Shown here one piece after another: positions 6,051 through 10,151 of a stretch of DNA of 10,151 nucleotides. The translations under genes and the position numbers were made by a program. The stretch comes from an uncultured bacterium (GTDB taxonomy: Bacteria; Bacillota; Clostridia; Lachnospirales; Lachnospiraceae). The first letter of the stretch is position 1. Every line of letters begins with the position of its first letter. Where the stretch lies: positions 1 through 10,151 of the forward strand of contig CAMUHA010000125.1 in NCBI GenBank assembly GCA_947088515.1, written 5' to 3'. The notes below the pieces were generated by a model, which did not search any database, was not told where the DNA came from, and worked only from the letters and a program-made list of their open reading frames with translations.

Positions 6051-6913
6051 TGGGCGAAATGATCCGACAGGAATCTGACACTACCTTTTTCACGGTAGAT
6101 ATTGGTATGTGGGCAATCAGAGATGTGCTTTCAGAGTACCCGGACAGATGTACCAATGTGGGAATTTATGAAGACGCCATGTTTTCCATTGCGGCTGGAA
6201 TGGCAAGAAAAGGACTGATTCCCACTGTGTTTGGAATACAGCCATATTTGATTGAACGGGCGCTGGAACAGATAAAAATGGACCTTGCATATCAAAAATT
6301 AGGGATAAATGTTGTAGGTACAGGAGCTGCAGTTGATTATCCAAAGTATGGATATTCCCATTATTGCGCAGAGGATGCGGCAATTATTAAGCAGATACCT
6401 GGATGTGAATTTATTGCACCAGGAACCGCAAAAGAGTTTATACAGCTTTTTGACCAGACATACCGTAATGGAAAACCGACTTTCTTTAGAATTAGTGACC
6501 ATCCCAATAAAACATATGATATTGATGTTGAATTTGGCAGGGCTAAAGTAATCCAAAGAGGGAGTAAAGCTACTGTAATTGCGGTTTCCATTATGCTGGA
6601 TGAAGTGATGAAAGCCTGTAAGGATGAAGATGTGACGGTTTTATACTATACAACACTGGAACCTTTTGACAAGGAAACGCTGGCCTTAAATTATAATAAT
6701 GGAAAAATCTTAATATGTGAACCAGAGTATATGGGAACTTTGCTAGCTGATGTAATAGATACGTTTTTGGGAAAAGCGCTGCAAATTGGACAAGTGGCAT
6801 TTCCCAAAGAAATTTTTAGAAACTACGGGACTTATGATGAGAAGATGGCTTATTATGGTCTGACTGCAGAGAATATTGCAGATAAGTTGCATGAACTAAT
6901 AGAACAGGAATAA
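6026..6913 (+). CDS. Transketolase-like ThDP enzyme 2, C-terminal subunit (TTG start)
   Basis: A 295-residue C-terminal partner of the divergent transketolase. The cofactor-activating glutamate is E49 in G46-I-Y-E-D-A-M-F. A loop G-I-Q-P-Y-L-I-E-R-A-L-E-Q-I follows, and Y-S-H112-Y-C-A-E-D matches the conserved active-site histidine segment. The C-terminal domain is shorter than in pair 1, giving 25 fewer residues overall. The chosen start is a TTG at 6026 that overlaps the upstream stop as TTGA; AAGGAGG at 6009-6015 lies 10 nt before it. A later ATG at 6059 has no comparable site and would cut into the first helix. A 15-nt in-frame duplication at the start duplicates the TTG (see the repeat entry). 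It should act as a heteromer with the upstream subunit. Retention of Glu49 and His112 indicates a working ThDP enzyme rather than a decayed copy, despite the histidine losses in the partner. Confidence 0.9.
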   Translation: MRRAFLRRVGEMIRQESDTTFFTVDIGMWAIRDVLSEYPDRCTNVGIYEDAMFSIAAGMARKGLIPTVFGIQPYLIERALEQIKMDLAYQKLGINVVGTGAAVDYPKYGYSHYCAEDAAIIKQIPGCEFIAPGTAKEFIQLFDQTYRNGKPTFFRISDHPNKTYDIDVEFGRAKVIQRGSKATVIAVSIMLDEVMKACKDEDVTVLYYTTLEPFDKETLALNYNNGKILICEPEYMGTLLADVIDTFLGKALQIGQVAFPKEIFRNYGTYDEKMAYYGLTAENIADKLHELIEQE

Positions 6914-6920
6914 AAATTAT

Positions 6921-7661
6921 ATGAATAAATTAGAGAATAAAGTGGCAATTGTAACTGGCGCTACATCGGGAATAGGCGCTGCAACAGCGAAGCTTTTTGC
7001 CCAAAATAGTGCAAAGGTGGTTTTGTGTGGAAGAAGTACAGATAAAGGACTTGCAATTGCAGATGAGATTAATCAAACAGGTGGAACTGCAATATTTATC
7101 ACATGTGATGTAACCTCAGAAGAGGCTGTAAAAGCCATGATACAGCAGACCATTAATACATTTGGCAAAATTGATATTTTGTTTAACAATGCTGGAACGA
7201 TGCTTCCCTCCATAGAGATTGAAAGACAGGATTATGAGTTGTGGAAAGAGACATTTGATGTAAATGTAAATGGTTATTTTCTGGTAAGTAAGTATGCAAA
7301 GACACATTTATTGGAGACAGAAGGAGTTATTTTGAATAATGCGTCTATTGCAGGTATGCAGTCATATGCAACAGGACGTTCATACCCCTACAGCGCTTCG
7401 AAGGCTGCAATTATTCAGTTTTCCCGCATGTTGGCTAAGAACTACGGAGAAGAGGGAATCAGGGTAAATTGCATTTGTCCTGGTGTAATTCTGACACCTA
7501 TTTTGCATGGAAGAGACCCCAAAATATATGAGGAAAGAATCCCATTAGGAAGAGTTGGGACACCAGAAGATGTTGCCAAGGTTGCTTTGTTTCTTGTATC
7601 GGATGATGCGGCATATCTTACAGGAGTTGTGTTGCCGGTTGACGGAGGAGCGTCACTATAA
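6921..7661 (+). CDS. Classical short-chain dehydrogenase/reductase (SDR), sugar-pathway ketoreductase candidate
   Basis: A 246-residue classical SDR, normal length. The nucleotide-binding motif is T12-G-A-T-S-G-I-G19, followed by C-D-V near residue 62 and N89-N-A-G92. The catalytic residues are visible: Asn115 (V-N-V-N-G), Ser142, Tyr157 and Lys161 in Y-S-A-S-K. The C-terminal segment I-R-V-N-C-I-C-P-G-V-I-L-T-P and the final D-G-G-A-S-L are typical of FabG-like members. After the first beta strand it has C-G-R-S at the cofactor-discriminating loop; the Arg there is compatible with NADP(H), though this is only suggestive. It begins 7 nt after the transketolase gene with a weak ribosome binding site (AGGA at 6906-6909), and 20 nt separate it from the next gene. 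I infer that it reduces a carbonyl formed by the ThDP enzymes or the sugar 4-ketone. Sequence cannot separate it from a general ketoacyl or polyol reductase. Confidence 0.9.
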   Translation: MNKLENKVAIVTGATSGIGAATAKLFAQNSAKVVLCGRSTDKGLAIADEINQTGGTAIFITCDVTSEEAVKAMIQQTINTFGKIDILFNNAGTMLPSIEIERQDYELWKETFDVNVNGYFLVSKYAKTHLLETEGVILNNASIAGMQSYATGRSYPYSASKAAIIQFSRMLAKNYGEEGIRVNCICPGVILTPILHGRDPKIYEERIPLGRVGTPEDVAKVALFLVSDDAAYLTGVVLPVDGGASL

Positions 7662-7681
7662 GGTTAAATAGGGAGAAAACA

Positions 7682-8452
7682 ATGAAAGTTATAATTTTGG
7701 CAGGGGGAAAGGCAAGTACAATTGAAGATGGAAATACAGGTGTGCCTAAACCTATGGCTACAATAGGGGAAAAGCCTATTTTATGGCATATCATGAAAAA
7801 TTACAGTGCGTATGGTATTACTGATTTTATCATTTGCGGCGGATATAAGGTAAATATGATTAAAGATTACTTTGCCGATTTTTATTTATATCAATCCGAT
7901 ATCACTGTCAATCTTCAAACGAATCAGATAGAAATTCATAAAAAGAAAACAGAAAACTGGAATGTAACAATTAAGGATACTGGGTTACATACATCTACAG
8001 GGGACAGACTTTCATTAGTAAAAAACTATATTGATGAAGATGAATTTCTGGTTACATATGGAGATGTTCTTTCAAATATAAATGTGCAGCATTTTATAAA
8101 TGAGTATTATAAACAAAATGTAGAGGGTATGGCGGTAGTGGCCAAACCCACAGGCAGAAGTCATCTTTTGTCAATTGATTCAAATATGGATTTATTAGGA
8201 AAACAAAGCCCAAACGAAATGGGTAATAACATATGGACGAGCGCGGGTACATTTATTTTTAACAGAAAGGTGTATGACTATATACAAAGTGGAGATGACC
8301 TGGAAGGTATCTGTATGGAGCGAATGGAGCAGGCGAGACAGGTAAAGGCTTATAAGCATCATGATTTTTATATGGCGATAGATACTTTTAAAAAGAAGGT
8401 AGAAGCTGAGACATTGTGGAAAGAAAACAGGGCGCCATGGAAAGTGTGGTAA
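7682..8452 (+). CDS. RfbF-like sugar-1-phosphate nucleotidyltransferase, degenerate catalytic loop
   Basis: A 256-residue protein closely related to glucose-1-phosphate cytidylyltransferases across its whole length: K-P-I-L-W-H-I-M-K, I-I-C-G-G-Y-K, W-N-V-T-I-K-D-T-G, T-Y-G-D128 and the ending R-A-P-W-K-V-W. The nucleotide-binding loop is altered. The family has L-A-G-G-x-G-T-R-L; here it reads L6-A-G-G-K-A-S-T-I14, so the glycine, threonine and arginine at 11-13 are A, S and T. The first lysine of K-P-K-P-M is Val21, although Lys23 remains. The sugar-binding E-K pair of family members reads K174-Q175. Asp128 and Asp234, which correspond to metal-binding aspartates, are kept. The frame is intact, so it is not a simple pseudogene. 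Its AGGGAGA site and the 3-nt gap to the intact paralogue suggest coexpression. It may be a non-catalytic or regulatory partner, as GlgD is to GlgC, or an enzyme with changed specificity. Confidence 0.85.
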   Translation: MKVIILAGGKASTIEDGNTGVPKPMATIGEKPILWHIMKNYSAYGITDFIICGGYKVNMIKDYFADFYLYQSDITVNLQTNQIEIHKKKTENWNVTIKDTGLHTSTGDRLSLVKNYIDEDEFLVTYGDVLSNINVQHFINEYYKQNVEGMAVVAKPTGRSHLLSIDSNMDLLGKQSPNEMGNNIWTSAGTFIFNRKVYDYIQSGDDLEGICMERMEQARQVKAYKHHDFYMAIDTFKKKVEAETLWKENRAPWKVW

Positions 8453-8455
8453 ATT

Positions 8456-9232
8456 ATGAAGGTTGTGTTATTAGCAGGAGGAATGGGAACAAGGCTTAGT
8501 GAAGAAACACAAAGTAAGCCCAAACCAATGGTTGAAATAGGTGGCTATCCCATTCTCTGGCATATTATGAAGATTTATTCTTCTTTTGGATTCCATGAAT
8601 TTGTTGTCTGTTGCGGATATAAAGGGCAGATGATTAAAGACTATTTTGTTTATTATAACAGATATCGCAGAACCACAAGTTACAGGCTGGGTGAACGGGA
8701 GACGGAAAGCTATTTAGAGGATATAGAGCCATGGAAGATTACACTGGCTAATACGGGTTTGAAAACATTGACTGCCGGAAGAATATTAAAAATTAAAGAT
8801 TATATTGGAGACGATGAGGAATTTATGCTTACCTATGGAGATGGGGTGGGCAATATAAATATAGATGACCTACTTAAATTTCACAGGTCTCATGGAAAAC
8901 TGGCAACTATTTCTGTGGTAAAGCCGGATGGACGTTTTGGAGCAATTAAAATCAATGAAGGAACCAGAGAAATATTAAACTTTAAGGAAAAGGCAAGAAA
9001 AGACCAGTCATGGGTAAATATTGGGTATATGGTTTTTAACCGCAAGGTGTTTGAATATCTGGGAGATGGAAGTGAAATGTTAGAAGCAATGCCATTTGAG
9101 AGACTTGCAGGTGACGGACAAATGATGGCATATTGTCATGAAGGGTTTTGGTCACCAATGGATACTGTTCATGACAGGGCTTATTTAGAAAATCTTTGGG
9201 GGAACAGAAGGGCTCCATGGAAATTGTGGTAG
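8456..9232 (+). CDS. rfbF: Glucose-1-phosphate cytidylyltransferase (RfbF family), intact motifs
   Basis: A 258-residue protein of normal family length. It couples CTP and glucose-1-phosphate to give CDP-glucose, the entry step to CDP-3,6-dideoxy sugars. The signature loop L6-A-G-G-M-G-T-R-L14 is complete, followed by K21-P-K23-P-M-V-E-I-G-G. Further family segments are V-C-C-G-Y-K-G, W-K-I-T-L-A-N-T-G, L-T-Y-G-D129-G, K177-E178-K179 for sugar binding, S-P-M-D236-T and R-A-P-W-K-L-W. The middle region (R-Y-R-R-T-T-S-Y-R) differs from the classical Salmonella-type sequence, so the specific sugar or nucleotide is less certain. It starts 3 nt after the stop of its degenerate paralogue with no separate strong ribosome binding site, pointing to translational coupling. 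Together with rfbH in the same operon it supports a CDP-linked product. It is the last gene of the tight run before a long AT-rich gap. Confidence 0.9.
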   Translation: MKVVLLAGGMGTRLSEETQSKPKPMVEIGGYPILWHIMKIYSSFGFHEFVVCCGYKGQMIKDYFVYYNRYRRTTSYRLGERETESYLEDIEPWKITLANTGLKTLTAGRILKIKDYIGDDEEFMLTYGDGVGNINIDDLLKFHRSHGKLATISVVKPDGRFGAIKINEGTREILNFKEKARKDQSWVNIGYMVFNRKVFEYLGDGSEMLEAMPFERLAGDGQMMAYCHEGFWSPMDTVHDRAYLENLWGNRRAPWKLW

Positions 9233-9578
9233 AGTGGAGAGAAAATAAAAGAATACAAATTATTTAAGTACATTATTGTTATATTCATGAAAGATTTTTT
9301 TTGTAAGAAAGTTACTTAATTCATATTAATGCCTTTCTGTTCAAATAATTAGTTATAGTTTTACAATTTTATATTGAGACTCTTTAAGATGAATTATTAG
9401 AAAATGGTTGATAAGGTATAAGATTTATGAGCTATGATATGTGATATGCAAAATAGTGTGGAAGTTATTTTAGTGAGTTAATACATGTAATATCGCTGTT
9501 TATGGAAATTATTAAAAATACCAGAATAATAACTATTGAGTTATTTGAATAAAAATTTAAAGTGAAAGGGAAAAGAAG
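9233..9578. other. AT-rich intergenic region of 346 nt
   Basis: No convincing coding frame is seen here; the longest ATG frame near 9288 encodes about ten residues. Base composition is very low in G+C (13 of 60 bases in 9301-9360). A T-run at 9293-9302 has only the small palindrome TTCATGAA before it and no GC-rich stem, so I do not call an intrinsic terminator. TTGATA (9408-9413) and TATGAT (9433-9438) resemble promoter boxes, but the 19-nt spacing is long and such matches are expected by chance in AT-rich DNA. The region probably separates the upstream operon from the next gene and may carry its promoter. It may also mark a junction between DNA of different origin, because the following gene is far more AT-rich. 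Confidence 0.6.
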
Positions 9579-10151
9579 ATGATAAAGATTCTTGATTGTA
9601 CATTTCAAGAAGGAGGATATTTAAATAATTGGCATTTTGCTGATAATGATATTGAACTGAGGACATTGCTAGCAGATATTGTTAATACACATGTTGATAT
9701 AATTGATATTGGTGTACTTGAGTTAAATAGTCATAAAAGTGGACGGTCTATTTTTAATTCTACAGAAGAAGTGATTCATATCTTACCAAATAAAAGAGAT
9801 ATTTATGTTTTAAGTTATCGGGGGAATTTGCTTGAATTGCAGAATTTAAAATTTACAAATAGAATTAAATATATTCGTGTTTTTTTTGAATATAATATGA
9901 ATATAAATGAATTAAAAGAAATTTGTTATTTTTTTAAAAAGTATGAAGTAAAGATAATAATTCAGATAAAATGTATAAGTTTATATAACATTGAAGAAAT
10001 TCATAAACTATTAAAACTTATATGCGATATAGACGTTTACGAGATATGTGTAGAAGATACATTTGGAGGATTAACTCAAGAGAAATTTCTTAAGATAATG
10101 AATGTAATAACCGAAAAATTAAAACCCAAAATAGTCATAGGATATAGAGGA
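9579..10151 (+). CDS. Second HMGL-like aldolase-family protein with altered catalytic motif (3' end outside window)
   Basis: An open frame of 191 codons runs off the right edge. It starts at ATG 9579 with AAAGGG (9565-9570) about 8 nt upstream. It is clearly homologous to the aldolase at 4215-5228: L5-D-C-T-x-x-x-G-G-Y-x-N-x-W-x-F at the N-terminus, V-D-I-x-x-x-G-x-L, R-S/T-x-F-N, a L-P-x-K element, and a mid-barrel E-D-T-F-G against D-S-W-G. The catalytic Arg-Asp is Gln10-Glu11, and at the right edge G188-Y189-R190-G191 has Arg where the first metal-binding His should be. So the residues expected to bind the metal and the substrate enolate are changed, although the fold looks kept. Spot counts of three 60-base lines give 46 G+C of 180, far below the upstream genes. 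It may be a non-aldolase relative, a regulatory partner of the first aldolase, or an enzyme with new chemistry; the missing C-terminal part prevents a choice. Confidence 0.75.
   Translation, partial: MIKILDCTFQEGGYLNNWHFADNDIELRTLLADIVNTHVDIIDIGVLELNSHKSGRSIFNSTEEVIHILPNKRDIYVLSYRGNLLELQNLKFTNRIKYIRVFFEYNMNINELKEICYFFKKYEVKIIIQIKCISLYNIEEIHKLLKLICDIDVYEICVEDTFGGLTQEKFLKIMNVITEKLKPKIVIGYRG

Noticed and set aside
5776..6156. Minus-strand open frame of 126 codons across the junction of the second transketolase pair
   Set aside because: It is opposite two genes with intact ThDP motifs, its product is low in recognisable sequence features, and it would interrupt a tight operon; treated as a chance frame.
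9288..9320. Intrinsic terminator at the T-run after the second rfbF gene
   Set aside because: The T-run is not preceded by a GC-rich stem, only by the short palindrome TTCATGAA, so it does not meet the usual pattern.
9408..9438. Promoter TTGATA-N19-TATGAT
   Set aside because: Spacing is longer than usual and such hexamers are frequent by chance in this AT-rich stretch; mentioned in the intergenic entry only.
1..10151. CRISPR arrays, tRNA/rRNA genes, insertion sequences or transposases
   Set aside because: No regular spaced repeats, no cloverleaf or rRNA-like sequence, no terminal inverted repeats or transposase motifs were seen on reading through the window.

Overview
The window is a one-directional (+ strand) sugar-nucleotide and surface-polysaccharide biosynthesis locus. 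The organism is most likely a low-G+C Gram-positive of the Clostridia, plausibly Lachnospiraceae. I infer this from the AT-rich coding sequence, AGGAGG-type ribosome binding sites, heavy AGA/AAA/ATA codon use and tight operon packing. No phylogenetic marker is present, so the assignment is approximate.

Layout: the 3' end of a probable GT2 glycosyltransferase (1-431) is followed by a variant Nudix hydrolase (485-1051) and a clear CDP-4-keto-6-deoxy-glucose 3-dehydratase, RfbH/E1 type (1035-2381). Next come a split transketolase pair (2386-3243 and 3231-4193), a DRE-TIM/HMGL-family aldolase (4215-5228), a second and divergent split transketolase pair (5241-6029 and 6026-6913), a short-chain dehydrogenase (6921-7661), and two tandem RfbF-type nucleotidyltransferases (7682-8452, degenerate; 8456-9232, intact). 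From the Nudix gene to the second RfbF, neighbours overlap by 4-17 nt or are separated by no more than 21 nt, so they look like one transcription unit. An AT-rich gap of 346 nt (9233-9578) follows. Then comes the 5' part of a second, much more AT-rich aldolase paralogue (9579 to the window end) whose catalytic motif is altered.

Proposed joint role (inference): RfbF makes CDP-glucose. A CDP-glucose 4,6-dehydratase, not in the window, would give the 4-keto-6-deoxy sugar, and RfbH removes the 3-OH to give a CDP-4-keto-3,6-dideoxyhexose. The thiamine-diphosphate enzymes are then well placed to add two-carbon units to the C-4 ketone, with the aldolase supplying or extending a carbon skeleton and the SDR reducing a resulting carbonyl. 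The product would be a branched-chain or higher-carbon dideoxy sugar for a surface glycan, comparable in logic to yersiniose or caryophyllose. Having two non-equivalent transketolases plus an aldolase in one CDP-dideoxysugar operon is the most interesting feature here. The E3 reductase that RfbH normally needs is also not in the window.
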